Source of the DNA: Oceanospirillaceae bacterium
Lineage (GTDB): Bacteria; Pseudomonadota; Gammaproteobacteria; Pseudomonadales; Balneatricaceae
Assembly (NCBI GenBank): GCA_029938085.1
Contig: JAPYOS010000009.1
Location: 59,122 to 123,121, forward strand
Direction: 5' to 3'
Length of the DNA stretch: 64,000 nt
Position numbers and translations under genes: made by a program. The notes beneath the pieces were generated by a model, which saw only the letters and a program-made list of their open reading frames with translations, did not search any database and had not been told where the DNA came from. Positions 18,575-28,155 of this stretch are shown here, one piece after another. Numbering within the stretch: the first letter of the stretch is position 1; every line of letters starts with the position of its first letter.

Positions 18575-21247
18575 GTGTCTGTGGTTAGCGAATCGCTGCA
18601 ACAGCTGCTTATCAACCACAAGCAATTGCAGCAACAACTGGCTGAGCAAGACCCTGCCCATGTGTTAAAAACCGCCCTTGAACGCGGCCAAGCTAAACTT
18701 GACGCTTTGTTCAACGAACACCAAGAAACACGTGTTTATGAACTAGTGCATGCTCGCGCTTGGATGGTAGATCAAATCCTCCGCCTAGCTTGGCAACAAT
18801 ACCCATGGCCAGAACAAGCAGCCTTAGTTGCGGTGGGTGGATACGGGCGTGGTGAGTTACATCCTCAGTCTGACATCGACTTACTCATTTTACTCGATAA
18901 CGATCTGCCGGAATCTAGCTGGCACACCTGTACCCAACAGTTCATCACCTTCATCTGGGATTTAGGCTTACAAATTGGCAGCAGTGTACGCAGCCTTAAC
19001 GATTGTTACGAACAAGCCAAAGGTGACATTACAATTGCTACCAGCTTACTGGAATCACACACCCTTATTGGCAATGCAGACTTGCTTAAAAAAGTATTCA
19101 ACTGGGTGATTTCTGAGAAAGCGTGGAGTGACGAAGCATTTTATAAAGCCCGCATCAAAGCCCAGCAAAAAAGGCACCAGCGTACCAATGACACTGAGTA
19201 CAATTTAGAGCCCAACATCAAAAATTCGGCGGGTGGGTTACGCGACATACAAACCATTGGTTGGATAGGAAAACGGCACTTTGGTTTGCGTTATATGGCT
19301 CAACTGGCCGACCACGACTACCTTAACCAAACCGAACTAGACAACCTTAAACGTGGTATCAACTACCTGTGGACCATTCGTTACGCACTACATTTGATCG
19401 CCAAGCGTCCAGAAGACCGACTGCTGTTTGATCACCAACGTAAACTAGCCGAATTTTTTGGTTATCTAGACAATGACGATGAACTGGCTGTTGAGCAGTT
19501 TATGCATCGTTATTATCGTACCGCCATGCACCTAGCAGAATTAAACCAAACCTTATTACAACTATTTGACCAGGCCATTCTTCATGCCCACGAAGAAGAT
19601 CAAGTCGTGTCTATCAACAGGCGGTTTGAATTACGTAACGGCCGCTTACAGGCCTGCTACCCGAGCGTATTTCTACGCCAACCATTCGCCATGATGGAAG
19701 CCTTTGTTATATTGGCCCAAAACCCACAATGCAACGCCATTGGCGCCGAATGCAAACGCCTGATTCAAGCTCACAGGCCACTAATAGACGACAAATATCG
19801 CCGTGACATACGGGTCAACAGTCTTTTTATGGAGCTGCTTCGTTCACCTGAGCGTATGTCTCATACGCTGTTAGAAATGCAACGCCAAGGTGTGTTAGGC
19901 GACTATCTGCCGGCCTTCAATAAGATTGTTGGGCGCATGCAGCACGATTTGTATCATATCTATACGGTTGATGCGCATACCATGAAGGTGGTGAAAAAGA
20001 TGCGCGAACTCTTGCTGCCTAGAGAACAAGAGCGCTTTCCTGTGGCGGCTCGCTTGGTGCATGAGTTGCCCAAAATTGAACTGCTGTACATCGCTGGGCT
20101 ATATCACGACATAGGCAAAGGTAGTGGCCGCGATCATTCCGTGGTGGGGGCCGAAGAGGTGCGCCAATTTTGCAGCCAACATCAGCTTGGAAAATGGGAT
20201 ACAGACCTGGTTAGCTGGTTAGTACGCAATCACTTGCTGATGTCCATGACGGCGCAAAAGCGAGACATCGGTAACCCCGACATTATCCACGAGTTTGCCT
20301 CCAAAATGGGTGACGAGCTCCACTTAGATTACCTTTACGTACTTACTGTATGTGATATCAACGCCACTAATCCCGAACTGTGGAATAACTGGCGTGCATC
20401 TTTGCTGCGTCAACTCTACACCGCTACTAACCGCGTATTGCGTCTAGGCCTAGACGTGCCGGTAGATCACCAAGCGCTAATAGAGCAAAGCCAAACCGAT
20501 GCGCGCAAATTGCTACAGGAGCAACGCTTCAACCCAGCCATGATGAGGCGACTGTGGAAAAACTTTGGGGATGATTATTTCATTCGCGAAAATGCCAAAA
20601 CGATTGCTTGGCACACCCGCACTATTCTCAACCATCAAATCGATGGGCCCGTAGTGGCACTTAGCGAGATGTCTTTTAATGCCTTTGAGGGTGGCACACA
20701 AGTGTTTGTTTACACCCAAGACAAACCCAACCTGTTTGCGGCCTTATGTGCAATTTTGGGCCAGCTTCAACTCAACATCCAAGACGCCCGCATCATCACC
20801 ACAGATGATGGCTACAGCATGGATACCTTTGTAGTGCTAGACACCAATGGCAATACCATCAACCACACACCTGCACTACTTAAGCAGTTACAAAAACGCT
20901 TAACCCATGCCTTACAATTCCCGGATGACTTTGGCTATGTGGTACAACAACGCCAGCCTAGAAGCCACAAGCTATTCAAGCAGGCATCCATTGTGAGCTT
21001 AAGTAATCCCGTAGGCCGCAGCTGGACCCGCTTAGAGCTTTCCAGTTCGGACAGGCCGGGGCTGCTAGCACAGGTGGGTTTAGTGTTTATGCATTTAGGC
21101 ATCAGTATTCAAAAAGCCAAGATTCAATCCATTGGCGGCCGTGTGGAAGACGTATTCTTTATTACCCTAGACAATGGCGAGCGCATTGTTGATCAAACCC
21201 TGTTGCAAACATTAGAAGACGAGATTTGTAGCGCCTTAGATAGCTAA
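18575..21247 (+). CDS. glnD: Bifunctional uridylyltransferase/uridylyl-removing enzyme
   Basis: Main glutamine sensor of the nitrogen regulatory system; it uridylylates PII when nitrogen is short and removes UMP when glutamine is high. The 890 residues show the nucleotidyltransferase motif GGYGRGELHPQSDIDLLIL near residue 90. An HD hydrolase domain follows (AGLYHDIGKGSGRDHS, about 510), then two C-terminal ACT domains (TQVFVYTQDKPNLFA and LELSSSDRPGLLAQVG). The start is a GTG two bases after map. dapC, which follows glnD in Pseudomonas, is not present here. Confidence 0.97.
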   Translation: MSVVSESLQQLLINHKQLQQQLAEQDPAHVLKTALERGQAKLDALFNEHQETRVYELVHARAWMVDQILRLAWQQYPWPEQAALVAVGGYGRGELHPQSDIDLLILLDNDLPESSWHTCTQQFITFIWDLGLQIGSSVRSLNDCYEQAKGDITIATSLLESHTLIGNADLLKKVFNWVISEKAWSDEAFYKARIKAQQKRHQRTNDTEYNLEPNIKNSAGGLRDIQTIGWIGKRHFGLRYMAQLADHDYLNQTELDNLKRGINYLWTIRYALHLIAKRPEDRLLFDHQRKLAEFFGYLDNDDELAVEQFMHRYYRTAMHLAELNQTLLQLFDQAILHAHEEDQVVSINRRFELRNGRLQACYPSVFLRQPFAMMEAFVILAQNPQCNAIGAECKRLIQAHRPLIDDKYRRDIRVNSLFMELLRSPERMSHTLLEMQRQGVLGDYLPAFNKIVGRMQHDLYHIYTVDAHTMKVVKKMRELLLPREQERFPVAARLVHELPKIELLYIAGLYHDIGKGSGRDHSVVGAEEVRQFCSQHQLGKWDTDLVSWLVRNHLLMSMTAQKRDIGNPDIIHEFASKMGDELHLDYLYVLTVCDINATNPELWNNWRASLLRQLYTATNRVLRLGLDVPVDHQALIEQSQTDARKLLQEQRFNPAMMRRLWKNFGDDYFIRENAKTIAWHTRTILNHQIDGPVVALSEMSFNAFEGGTQVFVYTQDKPNLFAALCAILGQLQLNIQDARIITTDDGYSMDTFVVLDTNGNTINHTPALLKQLQKRLTHALQFPDDFGYVVQQRQPRSHKLFKQASIVSLSNPVGRSWTRLELSSSDRPGLLAQVGLVFMHLGISIQKAKIQSIGGRVEDVFFITLDNGERIVDQTLLQTLEDEICSALDS

Positions 21248-21328
21248 AGCGACTACAACTCTGATAGTATATTTGCTCCATTTTTTGCACCACTAAACGC
21301 TCACAACCACAACTATAGAGAACACCCA

Positions 21329-21682
21329 GTGACTCAAATTCAAATGCACGGCATTAGCAATTGCGACACTATAAAGAAGGCCAAGAAATGGCTGACTGAA
21401 GCGGGCATTGAATTTAATTTTAGAGACTATAAAAAACAGCCACCCAGCGTCAACGAACTACAACAGTGGGTTGGAATGGTTGATTGGGAGCTATTACTTA
21501 ATAAACGCGGCACCACGTGGCGAAAACTACCTACCGAACAACAACAAACTGTTTCGGCAGAAACCGTTTGCCAGCTACTCGCTGACCACCCGAGCATGAT
21601 TAAACGGCCTTTTTTATTGCTACAAACACAAGCAGTTGTCGGTTTTAAAGCCGAACAATATGCTACTATTTTTAAACTATAA
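21329..21682 (+). CDS. ArsC/Spx-family protein (YffB-like)
   Basis: Small thioredoxin-fold protein of the ArsC/Spx family. The 117 residues start HGISNCDTIKKAKKWL, where a single Cys begins the helix as in YffB. The YffB type lacks evidence of arsenate reductase activity and its role is unsettled. The KRPFLLL motif near the C-terminus supports the family. The start is GTG at 21329. It sits immediately before dapD, as in Pseudomonas and relatives, with no arsenic genes nearby, so an arsenic role is unlikely. Confidence 0.85.
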   Translation: MTQIQMHGISNCDTIKKAKKWLTEAGIEFNFRDYKKQPPSVNELQQWVGMVDWELLLNKRGTTWRKLPTEQQQTVSAETVCQLLADHPSMIKRPFLLLQTQAVVGFKAEQYATIFKL

Positions 21683-21712
21683 GTTTTAACATCTTATTTA
21701 TTGGAGAGCCCC

Positions 21713-22750
21713 ATGTCGCATTTTAGTTTTGCCTTTGGTATCGGTAGCCAATCTAGCCAAGGCGATTGGTTAGAAGTGTTTTACCCACAGCCTATTTTAA
21801 ACCCAAGTGCGGACCTAGTTGCTGCCATTGCCGGTGTTTTAGGTAGCCAGTTAGCTGCGGGCAACCACGCCGTGCAGCTTGATGCTAAACAAGCCAGTCA
21901 ATTAGCCGAGGCGTGCACTATTGCAGGCCAAGCTGACCAAGCAAAGTGGTTAACTCAAGCGGCTGACGCAGGCCAACCTATGGTGGTAACACTATTAGAA
22001 ACCGACAGCGGCCCAACCACTACGCCAGAGGTGTACCTTAAGTTACAACTACTGTCTACCGGCCTTAAGCAACCCAACAGCATGGACCTTAACGGTATCT
22101 TCGGGTTATTGCCTAACGTGGCGTGGACCAACGAAGGCGCTGTGGCCATTGATGATTTAACCCAGCGCCAAATGGACGCGCGCTTACGTGGCGAGTGGCT
22201 ACACGTGAACGCCGTCGATAAGTTCCCACGTATGGCCGATTACGCGGTGCCAAAGGGTATCCGTATAGGTGATGCATCGCGTGTTCGTTTAGGCGCCCAC
22301 GTCGCCGAAGGCACTACCGTAATGCACGAAGGCTTTATTAACTTTAACGCCGGCACTTTGGGCCACGGCATGATTGAAGGCCGCATTTCCGCTGGCGTTA
22401 CTGTGGGCAACAACAGCGACCTTGGTGGCGGTTGTTCAACCATGGGCACCTTGTCTGGCGGCGGCAAAATTGTTAACTCAGTGGGTTCAGACAGCCTCAT
22501 AGGCGCTAACGCCGGCATGGGCATTCCTATTGGTAATCGCTGCATCATTGAAGCTGGTTTGTACATTACTGGTGGTTCTAAAGTCGCCTTGTTAGACATG
22601 AATAACGAGCTTATAGACACTGTAAAAGCCGCTACCCTAGCAGGCAAGCCGGACCTTTTATTCCGTCGTAACTCCCTTAATGGCCGCATTGAAGTGAAAC
22701 CTAACGGTACCGCGGTAGAACTTAACGCAGACCTCCACACTAATAACTAA
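21713..22750 (+). CDS. dapD: 2,3,4,5-tetrahydropyridine-2,6-dicarboxylate N-succinyltransferase
   Basis: Succinylates tetrahydrodipicolinate using succinyl-CoA in the lysine/diaminopimelate pathway. The 345 residues include a left-handed beta helix in the second half ([20 protein letters not shown] onward) and [15 protein letters not shown]. It is the long (about 344 residue) DapD type seen in Pseudomonas and Actinobacteria rather than the 274-residue E. coli type. I chose the ATG at 21713 because GGAGAG precedes it at proper spacing; an in-frame TTG at 21701 overlaps that site. Confidence 0.95.
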   Translation: MSHFSFAFGIGSQSSQGDWLEVFYPQPILNPSADLVAAIAGVLGSQLAAGNHAVQLDAKQASQLAEACTIAGQADQAKWLTQAADAGQPMVVTLLETDSGPTTTPEVYLKLQLLSTGLKQPNSMDLNGIFGLLPNVAWTNEGAVAIDDLTQRQMDARLRGEWLHVNAVDKFPRMADYAVPKGIRIGDASRVRLGAHVAEGTTVMHEGFINFNAGTLGHGMIEGRISAGVTVGNNSDLGGGCSTMGTLSGGGKIVNSVGSDSLIGANAGMGIPIGNRCIIEAGLYITGGSKVALLDMNNELIDTVKAATLAGKPDLLFRRNSLNGRIEVKPNGTAVELNADLHTNN

Positions 22751-22751
22751 G

Positions 22752-23918
22752 ATGTCTAATACCATGCCCGAACACGCCACAGTGACACCGACTATCGCGC
22801 TTGCCCAGGACTTAATGGGCCGAGCCTCAGTTACGCCAGAAGACAAAGGCTGCCAAGAATTAATGATCGGCCGCCTTGAAGCTATTGGCTTTACTGTGGA
22901 GCGTATGCGTTTTGGCGCAGTGGATAACTTTTGGGCCCGCCGCGGCACAGAAAAACCAGTGCTGGCATTTGCCGGCCATACCGACGTTGTGCCCAGTGGA
23001 CCAGTGGACCAGTGGCACACGCCGCCGTTTGAACCCACCATTAAAGACGGCTTCTTATATGGCCGTGGTGCTGCCGACATGAAAGGCAGCCTGGCCTCTT
23101 GGGTTGTGGCCTTAGAACAATTTATTGCTCTATATCCTAACCACCGCGGTAGTTTAGCCTTGCTCATTACCAGTGATGAAGAAGGTCCATTTGTGGATGG
23201 CACCACTCGGGTGATTGATACCTTAGAAGCCCGTGGTGAAAAAATGGATTGGTGTATTGTGGGCGAGCCCTCGTCCACTAACACGTTAGGTGATGTTATT
23301 AAAAATGGTCGCCGTGGTTCGTTAACAGCCAACATTACCGCAAAAGGCATTCAAGGCCACGTGGCCTACCCTCACTTAGTGGATAATCCAATTCACAAAG
23401 TGGCGCCGGCGCTAGCAGAACTAGCGGCCACCACTTGGGATCAAGGCAACGAGTTTTTTCCACCCACCAGCTTCCAAATTGCCAACATTAACGGCGGCAC
23501 CGGGGCTTCTAACGTGGTACCCGGCCATGTAGACGTGATGTGTAACTTTCGTTATTCCACAGAACTCACGGCCGATGACTTAACCGCCAAACTAGAAGCT
23601 ATTTTGGACAGTCACAAGGTGGATTACGACATTCTTTGGACCTATAACGGCCTGCCTTTTTTAACGGCATCGGGTGCTCTAGTTGACGCCTGCCGTGATG
23701 CGATTAAAGACACCACCGGCACCAACACAGAACTCTCTACTGCTGGCGGCACATCAGACGGACGCTTCATTGCACCCACCGGCGCTCAAGTAGTTGAATT
23801 GGGGCCATGTAACGGCACCATTCATAAGCTTAACGAATGTGTGAAAGTCAGTGACTTGGAGCAGTTGACGGATGTTTATCTTGGCGTGTTAACTCGCTTG
23901 ATGGCACAGGAGTCATAA
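22752..23918 (+). CDS. dapE: Succinyl-diaminopimelate desuccinylase
   Basis: Zinc M20 peptidase that hydrolyses N-succinyl-diaminopimelate. The 388 residues contain [11 protein letters not shown] (metal His), [12 protein letters not shown] (bridging Asp), [11 protein letters not shown] (catalytic and metal Glu) and a late IHKLNECV His. It begins one base after the dapD stop, so the two lysine-pathway genes are coupled. A second in-frame ATG lies four codons downstream and could also be the start. Confidence 0.97.
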   Translation: MSNTMPEHATVTPTIALAQDLMGRASVTPEDKGCQELMIGRLEAIGFTVERMRFGAVDNFWARRGTEKPVLAFAGHTDVVPSGPVDQWHTPPFEPTIKDGFLYGRGAADMKGSLASWVVALEQFIALYPNHRGSLALLITSDEEGPFVDGTTRVIDTLEARGEKMDWCIVGEPSSTNTLGDVIKNGRRGSLTANITAKGIQGHVAYPHLVDNPIHKVAPALAELAATTWDQGNEFFPPTSFQIANINGGTGASNVVPGHVDVMCNFRYSTELTADDLTAKLEAILDSHKVDYDILWTYNGLPFLTASGALVDACRDAIKDTTGTNTELSTAGGTSDGRFIAPTGAQVVELGPCNGTIHKLNECVKVSDLEQLTDVYLGVLTRLMAQES

Positions 23919-23920
23919 CT

Positions 23921-24301
23921 ATGACGTCGCCCCAAACCGATATTGAAATTTACATTAAGTCTGTAAGCCCCGAAGCCATAAAGGCTTGGTTGGAAAGCTG
24001 CACATCTAGCTTAGCGGTAAAGAGCTCAAGCCCTAAACGTCAAGCCTATTGGGCAACCTTTGCAAGCTCTGAGAAAGAGTTTGAAATCATTGCCCTCAAC
24101 AAGGTTGAAAGTAACTTTAGTAGTGTTTGGTTTAATACTAACACCACGCCATGGGCTGACGACAGGGCCTGCGCTCTAGGCGCCTTTGAACACTTTCAAT
24201 CAAGCGTACGATGCGTTGCATCAGGATGGCAGGAAGGTGACGCCCCGGATCAATGGTTAAACATTGACACTCAGGGCGAAACGACTATTGATTGGTTATA
24301 A
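23921..24301 (+). CDS. Hypothetical protein downstream of dapE
   Basis: A 126-residue soluble protein that I do not recognise. It has no signal peptide or membrane segment and is predicted as mixed alpha/beta. Trp residues are spread along it (KAWLES, AYWATF, VWFNT, SGWQEG, TIDWL). It starts 2 nt after dapE, so it is probably co-transcribed with dapD-dapE. Its stop overlaps the convergent fumarylacetoacetase stop by 6 nt. No function can be assigned. Confidence 0.75.
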   Translation: MTSPQTDIEIYIKSVSPEAIKAWLESCTSSLAVKSSSPKRQAYWATFASSEKEFEIIALNKVESNFSSVWFNTNTTPWADDRACALGAFEHFQSSVRCVASGWQEGDAPDQWLNIDTQGETTIDWL

Positions 24302-25570
24302 GCTATGGGCAGGCAGGATTTTGCCCACAGCACTACCAAAACCAATACGAAAACCATCACCCTGACAGTGACCACGCAAGGTTAAGGTATCGCCGTTTTC
24401 TACAAAACAACGCTGCTCGCCGCTGGCTAACGTCAACGGGGTTTTGCCATTCCAGGTAAGCTCTAGCAAGCTACCCAAAGAATCTTTGGTAGTGCCACTA
24501 ATGGTACCCGAGCCTAACAAGTCACCTGTTTGCATGGCACAGCCGCTGCTAGAATGATGCGCCAACTGCTGAGCACTGGACCAATACATCGCCTTAAAGT
24601 TGGTTTGGCTAATGGTTTGTGTGTCGTCAGATGCCGCCGTGTTAATGTCCACTTGTAATGCAACATCGTAGTTACTGGCTTGGTTTTGCGCTAAGTAGTC
24701 CAATGGTTTGGGTTGTTGTACTGGGCCGTCCACACGAAACGGCTCAAGCGCTTCTTGTGTCACCACCCAAGGTGAAATAGTGGTGGCAAATGCCTTAGCC
24801 TGAAACGGCCCTAATGGCTGATATTCCCACACCTGAATATCCCTCGCACTCCAATCGTTGAGCAATACAAAACCAAAGATATTGGCTTGCGCTTGGGCTA
24901 CTGTTAACGGCGTTCCCATGGCATTGGGTGTACCCACAACCGCTCCCATTTCCAGTTCGATATCTAGTTTTTGCGTAGGCCCAAAATGGGGCTCGCTCGC
25001 TGTAGGTGGCTTAAGTTGACCTAACGGCCTACGCACGTCAGTGCCACTTACCACTACGGTACTGGCGCGGCCGTTGTAACCAATAGGAATATGTAGCCAG
25101 TTGGGCATCAATGCGTTTTCCGGGTCACGAAACATAGTACCCACATTAGTCGCATGCTCTCTGGACGCATAAAAGTCAGTGTACCCTTCTACCTTGATTG
25201 GCAACAACATAGTCGCTGTCGACTGGCCTACAAGCAGAGGCTCAATTTGCGCTTGCGTGGCTGCATCCTCATTACTGAGTAAGTAAGACAATCGCGCCCG
25301 CGTGCTCGACCAGACTGTTTGATCAAGAGCCATAAAAGCGTTGATGTTAGCTTGAGCAAACAAGCTGGCGTTAACATCCAACAAACCAGAGGTCGCTAAT
25401 AGATATAGGTCGACTATTTGGTCGCCAATAGCAACACCCACATGGGGCTCGGAGTTGGCTGCTGAGGTGAACACACCAAAAGGTAGATTCTGTATAGGAA
25501 AGTCTGTGGTTTGCGAGTTAGCACTGGCTACCCAGCTTTTGAGCTGAGGGTTATGAGTTGCATTAAGCAT
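24296..25570 (-). CDS. fahA: Fumarylacetoacetase
   Basis: Last enzyme of tyrosine/homogentisate breakdown; it splits fumarylacetoacetate into fumarate and acetoacetate. The 424 residues have the SH3-like N-terminal FAH domain (LPFGVF, GVAIGDQIVDL) and the catalytic domain with DFYASREHATNVGTMFRDP, LDIELEMGAVVG and LLNDWSARDIQVWEYQPLG, which hold the metal and catalytic residues. The open frame extends 21 codons upstream into the VOC gene, but the ATG at 25570 fits the family N-terminus and lies 11 nt after the VOC stop. Confidence 0.95.
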   Translation of the reverse strand: MLNATHNPQLKSWVASANSQTTDFPIQNLPFGVFTSAANSEPHVGVAIGDQIVDLYLLATSGLLDVNASLFAQANINAFMALDQTVWSSTRARLSYLLSNEDAATQAQIEPLLVGQSTATMLLPIKVEGYTDFYASREHATNVGTMFRDPENALMPNWLHIPIGYNGRASTVVVSGTDVRRPLGQLKPPTASEPHFGPTQKLDIELEMGAVVGTPNAMGTPLTVAQAQANIFGFVLLNDWSARDIQVWEYQPLGPFQAKAFATTISPWVVTQEALEPFRVDGPVQQPKPLDYLAQNQASNYDVALQVDINTAASDDTQTISQTNFKAMYWSSAQQLAHHSSSGCAMQTGDLLGSGTISGTTKDSLGSLLELTWNGKTPLTLASGEQRCFVENGDTLTLRGHCQGDGFRIGFGSAVGKILPAHSL

Positions 25571-25581
25571 TGTTAAAACCT

Positions 25582-26103
25582 TTATTGGTGCATCCAGCGG
25601 GCATGCCCGGGAGCTTGTTTTGTTTCGGCCCATTCATTGAGCATGTCCCACTTCACCTGATCCAAACGTTTATCCATGTCTGGCGTACTGGTGTTAACTG
25701 CCAATTCTAAGCGATGGCCACTCGGATCAAAAAAATAAATGGATTGGAAAATGGTGTGATTGGTTGGGCCAACCACGTTTATGCCGTCAGCTTCCAGTCG
25801 CGCTTTGGTGGTTAAAAGATCATCCATAGTGTCCACTTCTAACGCTAGGTGCTGACACCAAGCCGGTGTATTTTGATCTAACTGCATGTCGGGCTTGGTT
25901 GGCAACTCAAAAAACGCCAACACACTGCCTTGGCCAGCATCCATAAACACATGCATGTAAGGGTCTGGCTCTTTTGTCGAAGGCACTTGGTCTTCGGCAA
26001 TGGCCAAAATGAAGTCCATATTCAAGTATTTTCCGTACCATTCAACCGTTTGTTTTGCATCTTTACAGCGGTAGGCCACATGGTGGATTTTGTTGACTTT
26101 CAT
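25582..26103 (-). CDS. VOC (vicinal oxygen chelate) family protein in the tyrosine-degradation operon
   Basis: A 173-residue single-module-pair VOC protein with the start KIHHVAYRC. Possible metal ligands are H8, E66 (FFELP), H85 (WCQHLALEV) and E133 (HRLELAV). Their spacing resembles the four ligands of glyoxalase I-type dimers. It lies between hpd and fahA with gaps of 13 and 11 nt, so it is almost surely in the same operon. Normally hmgA and maiA supply the two steps between those enzymes. A role in that gap is an inference; glyoxalase or another lyase/isomerase activity is equally possible. Confidence 0.85.
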   Translation of the reverse strand: MKVNKIHHVAYRCKDAKQTVEWYGKYLNMDFILAIAEDQVPSTKEPDPYMHVFMDAGQGSVLAFFELPTKPDMQLDQNTPAWCQHLALEVDTMDDLLTTKARLEADGINVVGPTNHTIFQSIYFFDPSGHRLELAVNTSTPDMDKRLDQVKWDMLNEWAETKQAPGHARWMHQ

Positions 26104-26116
26104 GCTACACCCCTCG

Positions 26117-27184
26117 CTAAATTACGCCTCGACTGAGTTGATCACGCTCGATAGATTCGAATAGGGCTTGGAAGTTACCTTCACCAAAACCCTCGTCCTG
26201 TTTGCGTTGGATAAACTCAAAAAATACAGGCCCAAGCAGGGTGCCTGAAAAAATTTGTAGCAACAACTTAGGCTCTCCGTCTCCAGTAGTGCCATCTAAC
26301 AAAATGCCTCGGGCCTGTAGTTCATCGGTTGGCTCGCCGTGGCCTGGAAGACGCCCTTCAAGCATGTCGTAATATGAATCAGGCGGCGCCTTCATGAAGG
26401 GCACACCCAAGGCCTTAAGCTTGTCCCAACAGGCGAGCAAGTCATCACAGATCAGCGCTATATGCTGGATACCTTCACCATTGAACTGCATCAAAAACTC
26501 TTCGATTTGGCCAGAACCACCAGCAGCTTCTTCGTTAAGCGGTATACGAATTTTGCCATCGGGAGCGCTCATTGCCCTTGAAGTGAGGCCGGTGTACTCG
26601 CCTTTAATATCAAAGTAACGTAACTCTCTAAAGCCAAACAGCTTCTCGTAAAAGTCGCCCCAATGCTGCATACGTCCACGGTAAACATTATGGGTTAAGT
26701 GGTCAATTTCAAAAAAACCGCAACCTTGTGGGTGCTTGTCAACGCCATCAATAAAATCAAAGTCGATGTCATAAATTGATGAGCCTTCTTCAAACCGGTC
26801 AATCAAATAGATAGGTGCGCCACCAATACCTTTAATGGCAGGCAATCGCAATTCCATCGGCCCAACAGGAATATCTATGGGCTGGGCGCCTAACGACAAC
26901 GCACGTTCGTAGGCATCTTTTGCATTATCTACCCGAAAGGCCATGCCACAAGCAGAAGGGCCATGCTCTTCGGCAAAGAATGCCGCCAAGCTATTAGGCT
27001 CGCTGTTGATGATGAAATTGATACCACCTTGACGATACAAACTCACATTTTTTGAACGATGGTTGGCTACATGGGTAAAACCCATCATCTCAAAAATCGG
27101 TTCCAACACACCTGCCTTAGGTGATGCAAACTCAACAAATTCAAAACCGCAAAGGCCCGCTGGATTGGGAAATAAATTGCTCAT
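26117..27184 (-). CDS. hpd: 4-hydroxyphenylpyruvate dioxygenase
   Basis: Fe(II) enzyme turning 4-hydroxyphenylpyruvate into homogentisate, the committed step of tyrosine catabolism. The 355 residues form two VOC modules. The iron ligands are visible as His in [14 protein letters not shown], His in [13 protein letters not shown] and Glu in [20 protein letters not shown] near the C-terminus. I chose the ATG at 27184 ([16 protein letters not shown]); an upstream TTG would add ten unlikely residues. It is the first gene of the hpd-VOC-fahA operon, and a perfect inverted repeat lies 29 nt upstream. Confidence 0.96.
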   Translation of the reverse strand: MSNLFPNPAGLCGFEFVEFASPKAGVLEPIFEMMGFTHVANHRSKNVSLYRQGGINFIINSEPNSLAAFFAEEHGPSACGMAFRVDNAKDAYERALSLGAQPIDIPVGPMELRLPAIKGIGGAPIYLIDRFEEGSSIYDIDFDFIDGVDKHPQGCGFFEIDHLTHNVYRGRMQHWGDFYEKLFGFRELRYFDIKGEYTGLTSRAMSAPDGKIRIPLNEEAAGGSGQIEEFLMQFNGEGIQHIALICDDLLACWDKLKALGVPFMKAPPDSYYDMLEGRLPGHGEPTDELQARGILLDGTTGDGEPKLLLQIFSGTLLGPVFFEFIQRKQDEGFGEGNFQALFESIERDQLSRGVI

Positions 27185-27212
27185 CAAAGTATCCACATGA
27201 TTATCTTTGTAC

Positions 27213-27236
27213 ATATAGTTACATGCGTAACTATAT
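27213..27236. promoter_or_regulatory. Perfect 10-bp inverted repeat, candidate operator for hpd and the divergent PhyH gene
   Basis: Arms ATATAGTTAC (27213-27222) and GTAACTATAT (27227-27236) are exact reverse complements around a 4-nt spacer. On the minus strand the repeat lies in the spacer and -10 position of a possible hpd promoter whose -35 is TTGCAA (27238-27243). It is well placed for a dimeric repressor such as a MarR/IclR/GntR type; no regulator gene is adjacent. Confidence 0.6.
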
Positions 27237-27345
27237 TTTGCAAGCCGAAAAACCCCTTACCCAGCCAACAACCCATGAAAAAGGCTTTGTCTATTACCTG
27301 AATTTGTGTAAAAGTTTGGTTTTTGCTGCGGTTAAGGAAAACAAT

Positions 27346-28155
27346 TTGCTCAACGCTAAACAACTCGACGATTTTAATCAGCAAGGGTATTTGGTTATCG
27401 AAGACTTTATAAGCATGGCTCAACGCCAAGCCCTAATGACTCGTGCCAAACAACTCATCGAGGCCTTTGAACCGCCACCGCAACGCTCGGTGTTCACCAC
27501 TGACGAACAGGAGCGCACCAGCGATGACTACTTTTTGAGCTCAGGCAATCAAATACGCTTTTTCTTTGAAGAAAAGGCCATCGACAAAGAGGGTCACTTC
27601 ACCGTAGCCAAGCAGCAATCCATCAATAAAATAGGCCATGCCCAGCATGCGCTTGATCCGGTCTACAAAGCCACGATGGCGGCATTGGATTTGACGAGCT
27701 TAGGCCTGCAACTGGGACTGAGCAAACCCAAAGCCATACAATCCATGCATATCTTTAAACAGCCCAGTATCGGCGGTGAAGTCGGCTTACATCAAGATTC
27801 CACGTTTTTGTACACGCAGCCGAAAAGCTGCATCGGCTTTTGGATGGCATTAGAAGATGCCACCATTAACAACGGCTGTTTGCAGGCCATGGCTGGCGGC
27901 CACACGATTCCACTTAAGCAACGCTTTAAGCGTGCAGCCAGTGGCGGAACGGAGTTTGAGACGTTAGATAGCAGCCCATGGCCAGAACAACCTTTGACTA
28001 TGCTAGAAGTGCCTGCTGGCACTCTGATCATACTGCATGGGCAACTACCTCACTACAGCGCGGCCAATACGTCTAGCCGCTCGCGTCAGGCATTCACCCT
28101 GCACCTTGTGGATGCAACGTGTGACTACCCAGCCGACAACTGGCTTAAAGCGTAA
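27346..28155 (+). CDS. Phytanoyl-CoA dioxygenase (PhyH) family protein, PHYHD1-like
   Basis: Fe(II)/2-oxoglutarate-dependent oxygenase. With the chosen start it has 269 residues. GLHQDSTFLYTQP gives the HxD iron ligands (H149, D151). LPHYSAANTSSRSRQAF gives the distal His (H236) and the 2-oxoglutarate Arg eleven residues later (R247). FWMALEDATINNGCL matches the PHYHD1 subgroup. The frame is open upstream to 27121 inside hpd, but the protein-like region starts at a TTG (27346) preceded by AAGGA with 7 nt spacing. It overlaps the LysE stop by 11 nt. The substrate is unknown. Confidence 0.85.
   Translation: MLNAKQLDDFNQQGYLVIEDFISMAQRQALMTRAKQLIEAFEPPPQRSVFTTDEQERTSDDYFLSSGNQIRFFFEEKAIDKEGHFTVAKQQSINKIGHAQHALDPVYKATMAALDLTSLGLQLGLSKPKAIQSMHIFKQPSIGGEVGLHQDSTFLYTQPKSCIGFWMALEDATINNGCLQAMAGGHTIPLKQRFKRAASGGTEFETLDSSPWPEQPLTMLEVPAGTLIILHGQLPHYSAANTSSRSRQAFTLHLVDATCDYPADNWLKA

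Noticed and set aside
21329..21682. Arsenate reductase for arsenic resistance
   Set aside because: The protein is YffB/Spx-like and lies in a lysine-synthesis context without ars genes.
22240..23350. Long minus-strand open frames over dapD and dapE
   Set aside because: They mirror the codon structure of the real genes on the other strand and encode low-complexity sequence.
27121..27345. N-terminal extension of the PhyH protein
   Set aside because: It overlaps hpd and the operator region, has no family similarity, and a TTG with a good ribosome binding site follows.
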